Positions 45,501-57,762 of a stretch of 64,000 nucleotides of DNA are shown here, one piece after another. The DNA is from Petrosia ficiformis (lineage: Eukaryota > Porifera > Demospongiae > Haplosclerida > Petrosiidae), in NCBI GenBank assembly GCA_947044365.1, contig OX345636.1:13535309-13599308 (forward strand), read 5' to 3'. A model generated the notes under the pieces. The model was given only the letters and a program-made list of their open reading frames with translations, made no database searches and was not told the DNA's origin. A program made the position numbers and the translations under genes. The first letter of the stretch is position 1. The number at the start of each line of letters is the position of its first letter.

Positions 45501-48396
45501 ATGTTACTCTTAAAACTGATTTATCATTGTCACCTATATAATGGTGTATGGCATCTTTTAAACTGTGTAGCTATTCTTTAAGATTCTGAAATTTGATGGC
45601 AAAAGTAAATGCACCCATCGCACATAATATGAATGTTTATGAGTTGAAAATTCTTTACTGTGTAGAACAAGACATAAGCGTTTATCTCCCCATGTGTGTA
45701 GGCAGAGAGGACCTGTTTTCCACATACCTGTACATGATGTGCTTGTATATTTTGGAGTGTGAACGAGCTAATCAATTTCAGTTTTACTCATAAAATTAAT
45801 AATACCACAGTTTGATATATAAAATGTACATATACTGTAATAGCATTTTAATAAAATGAAATAGTTTATTAATAGCTAAACAGCCAATTTAATATCAGAA
45901 AAATACAAGTTCACATTTTAATATATAGTAGTTTATTTGAGTGACTATTTTGTTGGAAAGATCATCGCATAAGATAATTTAGTTGATTGCTGGCTTGCAG
46001 TATACCTATGTTACGATAAGAATAAGATATGTAGAGAGATAGTATCCCTGCATGTGATAACCAATAATCATGACTTTCTCAAGTCAAAAATCCAACAACC
46101 TACTATAGTCAGGGTTCTGAGATTTTTGTTTTGGGGGAAGCTAATCCCACACGCTTCCATGTGGAAACTTTTGTACATGAAAAATGTGTGTGCATTTTTG
46201 TGGTTAGACATTCACCACCTCTCTACCTGGTGTATGACAACTATTTTGCAAACCACTGTAGACACTATTTTGGGAGTGGTACTATAATTATCGGAAGGTT
46301 TAGGGGGAAGCTGAGCTTTTTGCCCCCCTTCCAGTAGATAGAACCATGAATTAGTTACTATTATTCTTGTATACATTTTGCAATCTGTTTTAGCTATCAA
46401 TTGCAGTTTCCATGAGCTGACTTCTTCCTGCTTACACAATAAACTGATACTGCTTTGTACCTCGTGCATTTTGTTTATATGCTACACCATCATTTGAGCA
46501 ATGGCCCTGTGGATGGATGGAATATCGTTGTTCATACATATGTAGAGAAGTTTCATGTGCTTACACAAAGATAGCTGTAGTTGCACATGATGCTTAACAT
46601 ACCTTTCCCTACACAGCCATATAATATTAAAAATAACTAATTTATTGGTTAGTGCAGTTGCAAGGATTTATCAATTAGTTCAGGATACATACATCTAATG
46701 CCATAGCTACTTGTACTATTAATTATATTAAATTAGTTGAAGCATTATACTTTTAGGGCACTGTCTACTTCTATTGCATACCAACTATTTAGTTAATAAA
46801 TTAAATTTTGTGTTTGCAGGTTTCCAAACCCTTTTGTTGGCTAAATAGAAGTGTACATTTTTTATACTTGATGTACATATGTCATAGTAACATCATGCAT
46901 TTAGCCACAACAACCTGTATTATAAACTATAATGAAACTTGTAACTGTACCAACCAATATTTGGTTACTTTAACAATTTAATTTTGCTGTGTAGTAGCTT
47001 TTGCAGATTGTTCTTATGGCTGGCAGATTGCTTTCTACAGGGTTTATTGTATATAATTACATATATATATTTATAATTATAATTATTTTTGTGTGCTTGT
47101 GTGACGTGTATATGTTGTTAAGGAAGTTGCAGTCAATTAATGTGATCGAACACACTCAACCTCTACAGACCAACTAGAAAAAACCTGCTTGTACCTTTAT
47201 GTAGAAACTGAACTAATAGTTGTGCTTGGTGCAACATATTACTAAAGTTCTACAAGAACCTTTAAAAAGTAAGAAAAGTAGATAATAAAAATAATAAAAA
47301 TAATAACTATAATAGGCTGTTGTGTTTCTGGATGGCTGACTTTCTTGGGTCTGGCTATGCTGAACTGAAGAAAGTCAGCCATGATTACTGAATAACTTAT
47401 TTTACTCCATATATCTTGTTTTGTTTTTGTTTTTTTTCCTTGAACTTTACACACTAGCCATTGTCAAAATGTCTTTCTGGTATTGCTGATACATGTATAG
47501 CAACAAATGTTAAACGCATGTATCATGTAAAATATACTTTTCTTAATGGCCCAATGAGATCCTCCTCTTCTGTTACTAACAGTAATTGGATCTCTCCAAT
47601 ACACACAATTCGGCACATGAATTGTTGATGAAGAATGAACAATGATAGATTTATCAGATGTTCATTATCATATTGATTCACTGAAGGTGGTATGGGTAAA
47701 ACCACCAGCCATTGTCCACTGTTTTTCTATGTATAGATAATAGACAAAATTTATTGTTAAATATTTTATTATGTGAATGTAAGAAAAATCACTTCATGTA
47801 TAAATTACATGCTTATAATATTAACATACAAAATGTAGTAAATATATTCAGTACTCATTCATTCATAAATGCCTAAACTAAATACTTTAGACCCCCAAAT
47901 GACATATGCTGTTTTTGTAGTAATTCATTGAAAAGCTCAAGAATAATGACTCATTTATAAGGTTGTATGTGTGCCTCAGAGATTGTTTACTACATTTAAA
48001 GAATGATGTAATCTATTTCATATTTTACAGGACACAACAATTGTAAACATTCACTACAATGTTGAATGCAACTATAAGGATAACACAATGAGTCTTATGA
48101 TCACCTAAAGGAAAGACCTAGATTGTTGATCGTTTTGGATACACATGAACACGTGAGATGTATCTATTAAACCTACTTGCATACTTTTACTATTATTCTT
48201 AACTCAAATTATAATCATGCCTAATCCTCATTTACAAAGTACATATACATGTTTTAGTACCAACATTATCTGAAATATACTCACTTCAAAATTCATCTTT
48301 TGTACTAAATATTCTATTCCAATTAATGCCTCTTGTATCCGGTATAGTTTAATTTAATTAAATCATCGATGATCGTCACATATGTCAGTAATATTA
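42552..48396. repeat. Segmental duplication, copy B (5.8 kb)
   Basis: Collinear with 25112-32679 but without its four MITEs. About 46040-46796 is private to this copy. It contains the frameshifted exon copy at 47538-47680. Confidence 0.92.
47538..47680 (-). pseudogene. Frameshifted duplicate of the 31819-31962 exon
   Basis: Same acceptor and donor, but one A is missing (AATGAACATCTG against AATGAAACATCTG in copy A). This makes the exon 143 bp and shifts the frame after NQYDNE. Either copy B is dead or copy A keeps the function. Confidence 0.6.
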
Positions 48397-48604
48397 TACT
48401 ATATCAAAATATTGATGTAGGCTTTGCATTCTCTACATTCATGTTCACATTAGATTTATTTGTGTATGTCAAGAATTAATTTCACTTTGGTGCTAAATAA
48501 AAGAGGCTTTCCTTTGAACCATGCAGTTACTAACCATGTTATATATCCTCTGAGTACAACATTGAAATACACCATAACCAGTCATAACTAGTCATGGGAA
48601 AATT

Positions 48605-48973
48605 AGCCTCTTATCCATGCTCTTTAAGATGGCAGTGAAAAAAACTTGGATTCAACTGTTTGCACATGTGCCAAGTAACATTTTAATTTTACCAGATTTC
48701 TAAGGCAACTGTCACACTATTGTAATCATTCCATTTCACTTAGGTGAAAATACATGTAGGTAGGATAATGGATAGTTTCAAACCAGTGACCTCTGTTCTG
48801 TACAGCATCTTGTATATCCTGACCTTGTTCAAAACCAGGAGCCATGTTATTGTGTACTACAAACTGACACACCTGTGACCATGTGTTACTTTGGACATTA
48901 ATTAGTACATGTAGAAACAGTTGAATCCAGGCTCTTTCTTTCTGCTATCTTAAAGAGACTGGGTATGAGGCAC
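48605..48973. mobile_element. Foldback/MITE with about 65-bp inverted arms
   Basis: The left arm (AGCCTCTTATCCATGCTCTT then TAAGATGGCAG ... TTGGATTCAACTGTTT) matches the inverse of the right arm (AAACAGTTGAATCCAGGCTC ... ATCTTAAAGAGACTGGG ... GAGGCAC). Non-coding centre. Confidence 0.75.
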
Positions 48974-49271
48974 AGGTACAATCTGCTTTTAAAAGTTTCT
49001 ATTATGCAATAATTTTTTCTGGACCAATCTATTATGATTTCAACTTAAACTTTTTTTACCAAAAATTGCATGTAAATATAATAATTGGTGGAAATTACTT
49101 TAATAATTACACATAATTATACTCTAGTTCACGTTGTACTTTATTGATCATCATTTAATACGTAGAACCATCGATATATATTCTGTAGATGTAAGAAAAT
49201 ATAAGATTTTATATGATATGAGTGTACTTATGTGTATAAGAAGGCTTTCTATCTACACAGATTCTTTATGC

Positions 49272-49520
49272 CCCAGCAGGGCCATTCCTATGATTGCTTT
49301 CCACAGGGTTTAATGTATATAATGTATTTATATACAAATATGTGTTTATATCACATACATGTACAAGTTGCACGTACTTAAAGAAGTTGCATCATTCTGG
49401 GAGGATCTGTAATTAATGGGTGTGATGCAGACTAGCTTGTGTAGAAACTTGGCTGTTCTATCTAAAACATATTCCTAAAGTTCTGCAAGATCGTAAGAAA
49501 AGTAGATAATACTATGAAAG
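49272..49520 (-). mobile_element. Degraded family A copy
   Basis: Starts with a decayed hairpin end (GCCCCAGCAGGGCCATTCCT) followed by ATGATTGCTTTCCACAGGGT, then fragments of the interior up to 'agtagataatac'. Confidence 0.6.
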
Positions 49521-49730
49521 TCAACCATGAACCATAAGCATTGCATATATTAATCATTAAAGGAATTATCAGAGATCTCACTACCGTTATTTTGAATGGT
49601 ATCTAGGTAGGACAAGAACTTATCGTATCTTGCTAATAAGATGACTGAAAAATAATCAATTGAACAAACCACTTTGGAAACAATAGAAAATCAAACAAGA
49701 TTGATTTTCACATGTACAATCACAAATAAT

Positions 49731-49731
49731 A

Positions 49732-49786
<55 letters not shown>
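49731..49786. repeat. (AT)n microsatellite
   Basis: A nearly uninterrupted AT dinucleotide run of about 55 bp. Confidence 0.95.
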
Positions 49787-49787
<1 letters not shown>

Positions 49788-49885
49788 CATGCTACCATGG
49801 CAACCGTTTGATGTGGTTAGGTCTTATATTTTTGTATATAGACCTGTGAATCTTTAATCTATCAGCATACAATATATTGTATATA

Positions 49886-50035
49886 GTACACTTACAGTTC
49901 TTATATAAAACAATATAAAACCTTGGTTTAGTGTCCTCGGATGTGATATAGCCCTCGCAGGCTCGGGCTATATCACATCCTTGGACACTAAACCTCGGGT
50001 CTATATTTTTGTATATAAGACCTGTAAGTGTACTA
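49886..50035. repeat. Large near-perfect palindrome
   Basis: The core 49925-49994 pairs GGTTTAGTGTCC and GGATGTGATATAGCCC with their inverses around a 10-base loop, with two mispaired bases in the middle. Weaker pairing continues outward (ACTTACAG ... CTGTAAGT). Probably a foldback transposon. Confidence 0.75.
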
Positions 50036-50617
50036 TATATATTACATATATATATATATTATCAGAAGCCCATAACGATGTTGACTAGAAAGTGGAAAAG
50101 TATGACCGGAAGACGACCACACATTTAATTAAATTGGTCAAACTATCTGTCTGACCGTCTGTTACATGGCATCTACACCTCGAAGATCTCCAAGGTTACA
50201 TGTAGCTAGTAAATGAACACATCTGGAGGCAGAAACAGAGTCACTACTGTCAGGAAAGTGAGACCATGCTTTGGAGAAGCCGAGAAACAACTGTTTAGTC
50301 CTATTCAAGAGTGTTTGACATCATTGTCTTCTGTCATTGAACCGATTGCAGTGAAGGCTTCCTACTACCTTGTCAATGGCCTCACTAGCAACATCTTCAC
50401 AGTCTACTTGAGCCAGATTATCACCCAATTGTTTTTTTCTGTTTTACAGGAAATGTAGTCAACGTAGTAGTAGCTGTTCGTTTTCTAGAAGCCATATTCA
50501 TTCATGGATATGAAACTTAAACATGGTTACTGAATAGTGAACATTCTAACTATCTGTATAAAACTCCTGTATGCAACTCTGACAGGTATGTGTATATTTA
50601 AATTAATTATAACTCAC
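50036..50617. other. No secure gene
   Basis: A frame from 50213 (MNTSGGRNRVTTVRKVRPCF) is open for 81 codons without a recognisable domain. A donor-like ACAG|GAAATG is not convincing. I leave it uncalled. Confidence 0.35.
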
Positions 50618-50806
50618 CTTTCAGTTTTAGCATCCCATGGACCATTTCTTCTAGTTGACCGCTAACAGTAACTGGTTGTGAATCTATCCAGTATACACAT
50701 TTTGGGACTTCTGTTGTTGACGAGGATACAACAACAATAGGATTTTTAGGATCATAATCAAAAGAAGAATGTTGAACAATTAACTTTTGCCTACTACATG
50801 TATACT
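50618..50806 (-). CDS. Phase 1-1 exon, best-preserved copy of the EYTC module
   Basis: On the minus strand, acceptor CTCCTTCCATTCCAG, then 189 bp reading EYTCSRQKLIVQHSSFDYDP, KNPIVVVSSSTTEVPKCVYW, IDSQPVTVSGQLEEMVHGML and KLK, then a consensus donor GTGAGT. Entry and exit are both phase 1, the usual arrangement for shuffled extracellular domains. Two cysteines (in EYTC and KCVYW) are about 37 residues apart. The exon at 19492-19674 is about 60% similar, and both share the intron-end motif 'aataaactatttca(c/t)'. Sixty-three codons is small for a full Ig or fibronectin III domain, so it may be half a domain or a different fold. Family unknown. Confidence 0.55.
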
Positions 50807-50879
50807 CTGGAATGGAAGGAGGTAACACAATTATTATAATGAAATAGTTTATTATAGAGCATTAAATTAGCTCTAGAAT

Positions 50880-51285
50880 TAGTCTCGCGTAGCCAGCCCC
50901 TCCCACTCTACGAGAAGGAAGGGTCTGGTGGATTGCTATCATATGTCTCGTTCAGATTTCTACCGTACTTCCGGTAGAGCTCAAGTAGAGGGATGGCTCG
51001 CTAAGTGGGTGTGTGCTCACGTGTTCCATATTGAGACTAATCTCTATGATCTATGAAGGCCAAGAGCGCTTCTCTCTGCTTGGGTTTTACTTCTTTCAGC
51101 CCGCACGAGCGTACAGCTATCTCTAACACACTTTCAACACTATTGGACATCTTGAAACTCTGCTCGTGTGTAACACCCACTTATCTCACTTCAGTTATAC
51201 GGTATCACTTTGAACGAGACATATGATAGCAATCCACCAGACCCTTCCTTCTCGTAGAGTGGGAGGGGCTGGCTACGTGAGATTA
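50880..51285. mobile_element. Long-TIR MITE (MULE-like), 406 bp
   Basis: About 75-bp inverted arms run from TAGTCTCGCGTAGCCAGCCC to 'atcatatgtctcgttc' and back. The flanking CTCTAGAAT (50871-50879 and 51286-51294) is a perfect 9-bp duplication. Long arms with 9-bp duplications are typical of Mutator-like elements. Fragments with the same end are at 5309. Confidence 0.88.
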
Positions 51286-51671
51286 CTCTAGAATGGTATA
51301 TCATCCCAATCAAGATAAAGACAAAGCCATATTAATGAATCTTTTTATGTTAACAAATGTAGCCCATAACTGCCTAATGTATTTTCACTTGTATTTCAAA
51401 ATTGTATTTGAATTCATTTTATCAGAACCAGCAGTCACATATTATGTACATATACATGTAACTATAAATAAGTATTCAATTAATTTTTTTAATTTGATAC
51501 CATTGGATAGTTTAATTAACTAATGTAATCTTACCATTTTTACTGTCAGGACTTGTGTTTGGCAAAGTGTTTTCATTGCTCTGTAGATAAAAATGAACTA
51601 CACTACATGTATATTTATCACAAACTATGTTATGTGAATGTAAGATACATGATGTACCGTATAAATATATA

Positions 51672-52240
51672 TTTTTTATTTGGCAGTTTTGGGTTCAAAT
51701 CATCAAATTAAATTTGCCAATTAGTTCTCAAATACACATGTGCATTTTAAACGTTTATAAATATTGAACAACCAGCTGATATCTTCCTTGGAATTTGTCC
51801 AACAAAAAGTAGTACATGTAGTCTACATTTCTCAGTTCTCACCTCCAATGATAAACAGCTGTCTATTGTTTAAACGTAAAATTCACATGCTCAGTGCAGT
51901 GACCCCCACATAATGAAATTTAGTTGCTAATCGTCAAAATTACTGATTGTGCAACACGTTGGCTGAGCACGACATCTAAACAATAGACAGCTGTTCCATT
52001 TATCACTGAAAGTACTTAGTAGTGGATGGTGAGACCCGTGGCTGAGAAATAGAGACTACTTCTTCTTGTTGGACACATCCAAGCAAGATATCAGTTGGTT
52101 GTTCTATATTTCTCAGTAGGTAAAATGTTTATAGTGTTCTGTGGTATTGATAAACCAACCACTAATTAGAATGTGCATTTGTGGACTAATTGACAAATTT
52201 TAATATGACATTTTGAACCCAAAACTGACAAACCTCAATT
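51672..52240. mobile_element. Giant foldback, about 270-bp imperfect arms
   Basis: The left half (from 'atttggcagttttgggttca' through 'gaacaaccagctgatatctt' to 'aacagctgtctattgttta') is matched by the inverted right half ('taaacaatagacagctgtt' to 'tgaacccaaaactgac'), centred near 51955. No coding frame. RNA from either strand would fold into a long hairpin. Confidence 0.8.
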
Positions 52241-52269
52241 AAAGAAACTGTCAATATTTCCACGTATAT

Positions 52270-52475
52270 CAGTTTTTTTGATAAGTTGATATGGTGCACC
52301 ATTGGTCGGCCTCACAGTTCTTTTTTTGGGTCAGATGCCACAGTTAATTATGATTATATTATCACTAACAGCATTAACTGTTTGTTAATTGGCTCAAGAT
52401 ATATCTTCAATGGTGCACACACTAACCATTGTTGAGCCAATTTGGCCCAGGCTTCAAAATGTATCAAAAACTCTG
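52270..52475. mobile_element. hAT MITE family B, copy 1
   Basis: Ends CAGTTTTTTTGATAAGTT and inverted CAGAGTTTTTGATACATTTT. Flanks ACGTATAT and ACATATAT are an 8-bp duplication with one change. CAGNG-type ends plus 8 bp identify hAT. Confidence 0.85.
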
Positions 52476-52721
52476 ACATATATGGTATTTAATTATAGTG
52501 GGTGGGGCACTTTAATATGCTTATTAGATTATATGCTTTTGGTATAATATTATAATATCCCTTGTCTACATCATCAGTATACATGCATACATGAGGCTTG
52601 ACTAAGTTAATTTCATAATATTTCATAACTGACCTTGGAGTCCATAATAATGAAACTCAAAATCAATTTTCAAGCCACACTTCCAACTGTCACACTTCCA
52701 ACTAGCAAGTAATTAAAATTA

Positions 52722-52768
52722 AAATTAATAGACATACCGTAATGTTATTACGGTATGTCTATTTAATT
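52722..52768. repeat. Short perfect hairpin
   Basis: TAGACATACCGTAAT, loop GTT, then ATTACGGTATGTCTA; pairing continues into AT-rich flanks. It may be a minimal TA-flanked element or a small structured RNA. Nothing decides between them. Confidence 0.6.
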
Positions 52769-54070
52769 TTCAGCGGTACATGTTGTTGATATTAAAGTAT
52801 GCTAAAAATGATTGTAGGAGTTAACTCTCTATAAACACAATAGACAGGAATTTCAGGAATTGATTGACTATTTGCAAGTGCCGCAAGTGTCACATGTAGT
52901 ATTATAAAATCAAAAGTTAGTAGTATTACCATCATACAATAACTTATGCATACATAAATACTTGGAATAATATAAAAATTAAAAATTTGGTATTACACAA
53001 GCCTTGTATGTTTGGAAGTTGATATGACAATTCCTGATGTGACAAAAGGTAGTACATTGACAATGTTTCACTAGTATCATAATAATATTGAAAATCATGA
53101 TAATTATCCTAACGATAAGTGTATTATCAGACATTGCTAAATACAATTCCTTGAAATTTTTACTAAATGTCATTTATCCTTTTCAGTTGTTTTGAATTTG
53201 ATAAACAGACAAAGTCATAACTTTCATTAACAACAAAAATCATGTGTTAGACATGTAATTATATAGACTTTATGCAATATTCATGCTTGAAAGTTTACCT
53301 ATTTTTACTACTTGTCTGGTAACTTCTACTTTTAATGTAGAAGGCTAACTTTGTCAAGAATAACAGGTTAGTTGTTGTTTCTACACCACTACTGCATTAG
53401 TTATTATAACTCTCTATTCTCCAATGATTACAATTGTATGATGTGTGGGTGTATGACATTGGCCTATTGTTGTATACAGCACTCCATCGAGACTGACTCA
53501 TCCATGCATCAGTCTGTTAATGAAACCACATACTATACACTATAGAATTATATCATGAGAGCTGTGGTATCATTAAATATAGCATGATCGCTTCTCTTAT
53601 GCTGTATGCTTGTCTTGTCCACACCTCTCAAACTAGTTTCCCCATAATGCACTCAAAAGGATTCTTTCACAATTATATCCAGTATAATTATATAATTGGA
53701 AGTATAATTATTATCATTTGTATATTCATTTTGTAGCCTCAGGAATGAACTGTGTGTCATAGCAGGTTAACACTCTACATATTGTCTATTGTCTTAAGGT
53801 CACTAGGAACATGTTCAAATGTCCCAGTCCATTTTGGTAAATATAGTATGAGCATTTATTACAAGTGTTTTAATAATTATATTTTAGAATCCTCAGTGAT
53901 AATAATTTGTATATTGAATGCAATGATGAGTTTGTGATTTACAACGTAAATGTATGTACTATGAATATTTGTGTTCATTATAACTAGTATAAGCAAACCA
54001 CTATTATATAACCCTCCATCAGTACAGATATATACTTTCTTTTTTGCTTTATAGCAGTGCAAGTACTTAT

Positions 54071-54294
54071 CAGTGTTTTTGATAAACTTATATGGCGCAC
54101 CATTGGCCCAAAGAGCTTCTTATTTGGCACTGCACAGTTCTCTCGTTGGACCACTGGCACAGTTAATTATGATTATTTTGTCACTAACAGCATTAACTCT
54201 TAGTTAATTGGCTTAAGATGTATTATCAATGGCGCACACACTAACCATTTTTGAGGCAATTTGGCCCAAGCTTAAAAACTTATCAAAAACTCTG
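54071..54294. mobile_element. hAT MITE family B, copy 2
   Basis: CAGTGTTTTTGATAAACTTA to CAAAAACTCTG, with flanks GTACTTAT and GTAGTTAT (8 bp, one change). Confidence 0.85.
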
Positions 54295-54949
54295 GTAGTT
54301 ATATATATATATGTTATATGAAAGTGGTTGTTTAATTATGGGTCTTATATCTACCTCCAAAGTCATATGAGTCATTAGTGACATGATGTTATTCATCATT
54401 GTAATAGAGAGATACATGAATATCGAATTATGGTAAATATTTAAATGAATATCATGGTTCATTTAATTACTACGAGAAATGAACCCACAATGAAACAGAC
54501 AGTTCTTAGAAATAAAAGAGCATGTTTGTTAAGGATGGTTGGTGTGAGGATAAGGCATACTATAACAAATGTTGTTGAGATTTGAACCTTATCTACGTAA
54601 GACCCTATGGTTCAGTAAATTTGGTCCCTTAGACCCTTCATATTACTGTAATTCAATATTTCTCAATGATGGGTAACATCCTGTTGCTAATGGCTTTCAA
54701 GTTAGTTCTTGAAAGATGTTTTTTATCATTTTGTTAGTATAGCTATGGATAATCAAACAGTGGTATGACAGGAAAAAAAATAATTATTGTTTAAAATGCC
54801 TGTTACGTAGTAGTTGTACCCCCATAGAATGTGCACTGCCCTTTGAAAATTTTGGGGCCTTTTTGTTCAAATTTTATCCCTAACGACAACAGAACCTATA
54901 ATATGAAGTATTTGGACTCCACTTCAAAATATTTGGACCAAGGGAGACC

Positions 54950-55120
54950 AGGGGAATCGAGTGATGTCCAAGTTTGCCATCAAATGCTAAGATTACTAAG
55001 CCAGATACTGATTGAACCCTAACCATAAGAGGACCCTAACCTACCCCTAACCCTATCCTAAATGAACCACATAATGATATTCATGAGATTTTGATGGCAA
55101 AGTTGGACATTATTGGGGGA
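54950..55120. repeat. Small inverted repeat around a CCCTAA-rich core
   Basis: GATGTCCAAGTTTGCCATCA (about 54963) pairs with TTTGATGGCAAAGTTGGACA (about 55091). Between them, CCCTAACC-like units occur several times without a regular period. Confidence 0.55.
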
Positions 55121-55974
55121 GTCCATTATTTTGACTGAGGGAGTTCAATATTAGGGATTCCATTTTTCTCATGACATACCCACTAATAGTCCTTTTGCAT
55201 GTATGTACTGTAAAAGGTAAGGAATTACATTACTACTGTGTGATGTCACATCTTGTTGCTCTATTAAGGATGGAAGAATTTATAAGATTTCTTGTGTGTG
55301 GCTAAACAATAGGATATAATTCTGTTTATCAGAACATAGTGAAAAACTAGAACCCAAGTACTTTATTGTTTTGTGATGAGTGTATATATGATGTGAGAGG
55401 ATAAACAAAGACTCAATAGAGTCCATCCTTGACATGTTGTGTATACTTACTCAACACTTCATATGTTATAATTAGAATATCAATCAGCATGTAGACTTGT
55501 GGTCAAATACATGTCACAGTATTTGAACTACACTTGATACATATGAAAATACAAATACAGTTCAAATGCAGCTTTAAAATCTAATTGTTTCTCACTAAGT
55601 CTAAATTAAAGTTTCTGAAGAACATTATTATAAATCATTACATCTTACAAGTGTAACATAGTCTCAAATGTATTGTCTGTTAGACAACATCTTTCGGGAC
55701 AAAAACGTTTATCTGCAATACTAAAACGTCTTTCAACTGGTGTGGATGATACTGGGATGCACAAACCTCTTGGAATGATTCTTGCAATGTATGGAAATTC
55801 TATTTCGTGAGACTTCCAATATGCAGTGTATTTATCAAGAATTTTTATTTAGCTTTCTGAAATATATTTTCAGTGTATTTCATTACAATATTAATACTTT
55901 TTAAAAGTATTTAAATATGACTAAGATACAAACAATGAAGTATTTGATCCCAAGACTGATACATATACACTGAC

Positions 55975-56205
55975 CAGTGTTTTTGATAAGCTTATATGAT
56001 GCACCATTGGCCTGGCCCAAAGAGCTTCTTATATGGCACTGTGCAGTTCTCTCTTTGGGCCAGTGCACAGTTAATTATGATTATATTGTCACTAACAGCA
56101 TTAAATCTTTGTTAATTGGCTCAAGTTGTATTCCCAATGGCGGCACACACGCTAACCATTTTTGAGCCAATTTGGCCCATGCTTCAAAACATATCAAAAA
56201 CTCTG
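55975..56205. mobile_element. hAT MITE family B, copy 3
   Basis: CAGTGTTTTTGATAAGCTTA to CAAAAACTCTG with a perfect 8-bp duplication ACACTGAC (55967-55974, 56206-56213). Confidence 0.9.
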
Positions 56206-56937
56206 ACACTGACTAAACATGTCTGATAGAATATTTGATGATTGTGCAAGATTTCAATTGACCATCAAATTAATGGAGTGGAATTGACCTTTTAGGTACC
56301 TCCCTACATGTACACTTCATTTGATGGATATGACAATTTAAAAATGGTCACAACATGTACACATACACTCAATAAACAAGTTATGAATGTTTGATGGATG
56401 TCTATGCTCAGATTTTGCAATTATCAATTATCAATTATCCATTACAATAGAGTTTATGTGACCTTAACATGAACAACAATTAACTTTAAACCACAAACCC
56501 TGTGATTGGTGTATTTGTGTAATTGGAGGTGCTGCATGAGTTTATAAATTTGTGGAAATTTTCAATTATTTTGGTCAAATTAATGCCTAAACATGTTTTT
56601 ACCCATCTGATAGTTAATTAACCACTGTGAAATGGAAATGTATGGAAAAACTAAATATTGTATCTAAACATGTTTATTGATTGTATGTGCACTTGTTTTC
56701 ACTATTTTTAAGCTGTCGTATCCATCAAAAAAGACCATAGGCGTAGGAACCAGTTCATGTGAAGGGGGGTGGCAGGGATGGAGGGGCTAAGAATATATGT
56801 AATTTTGGCGAGTGAAGCAAACTGAAACATGTTTCACCTAATTAGGATTATGGGATGAAAGGTAAAATTTTCATTCACTAACTCTTTCGGCTTTTTTGTA
56901 TCCACTTCATGATAGCTGCCTTTATATATACACTGAC
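56206..56937. other. Duplicated 3' flank, then unique sequence
   Basis: 56206-56540 is repeated as 57161-57480 (from ACTAAACATGTCTGATAGAA on). No gene seen. Confidence 0.7.
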
Positions 56938-57160
56938 CAGTGTTTTTGATAAGTTTATATGATGCACCATTGGCCCAAAGAGCTTCTTATATGGCGCTGC
57001 GCAGTTCTGTCTTTGGGCCAGTGCACAGTTAGTTATGATTATATTATCACTAACAGCATTAGGTCTTTGTTAATTGGCTCAAGTTGTATTCCCAATGGCA
57101 CACACGCTAACCATTTTTGAGCCAATTTGGCCCATGCTTCAAAACATATCAAAAACTCTG
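56938..57160. mobile_element. hAT MITE family B, copy 4 (duplicate of copy 3)
   Basis: Same ACACTGAC on both sides (56930-56937, 57161-57168) as copy 3, and the same right flank, so it arose by segmental duplication rather than by a fresh insertion. Confidence 0.88.
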
Positions 57161-57347
57161 ACACTGACTAAACATGTCTGATAGAATATTTGATGGATTG
57201 TGCAAGATTTGAATTTACCTTTAGGTACCTCCCTACACTTCATTTGATGGATATAAAAATGATCACAACATGTACACATACACTCAATAAACAAGTCATG
57301 TCTAGATAGATTGCTATGCTCAGATTTAGCAATTATCAATTATCAAT

Positions 57348-57530
57348 TATCCATTACAGTGTGTGTAATAGAGTTTATGTGACCTTAACATGAACAACAA
57401 TTAACTTAAACCACAAACCCTGTGATTGTGTTAGTTGGTGTATTTGTGTAATTGGAGGTGCTGCATGAGTTTGTGGTTTTTAATTTGTTCATGTTAAGGT
57501 CATATAAACTCCTCCATACACACTGTAATG
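57348..57530. repeat. Inverted repeat next to the MITE duplication
   Basis: CCATTACAGTGTGTGTAATA ... 'accttaacatgaacaa' ... 'aaaccacaaa' (57348-57416) is mirrored by 'tttgtggttt ... ttgttcatgttaaggt ... CACTGTAATGG' (57470-57530). Confidence 0.7.
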
Positions 57531-57762
57531 GTTAAAAGAATAGTAAAAAACACGAAAGATTATATAGGGATATAAAAAAGCACAGGAACAAGATTGGGAT
57601 GGTGCCTCACTTTGGCAACAAAATTAAATACCACTTCCACATTAAACACCACTTCCACATAACAACCATACATAAGAATCACTTCTTTGTGTCTTGCCTT
57701 TACTTTAGCTTATGTAGGGTTGTTATCTTGATCAAGATCATATTCACACATGGCTCATTGAT

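Larger units (their letters stand above)
53445..55470 (+). repeat. Left arm of an inverted duplication
   Basis: Segments 53445-53640 and 55369-55470 occur inverted, in the mirror order, at 57895-58350 and 57763-57865. The intervening 1.7 kb is private to this arm and includes a hAT MITE at 54071. Confidence 0.7.

Noticed and set aside
50213..50458. 81-codon open frame MNTSGGRNRV...
   Set aside because: No recognisable domain, no paralogue in the window and no clear splice context.
55014..55065. CCCTAACC units as an interstitial telomere
   Set aside because: Units are few, irregular in spacing and lie inside a small inverted repeat; there is no run of exact repeats.
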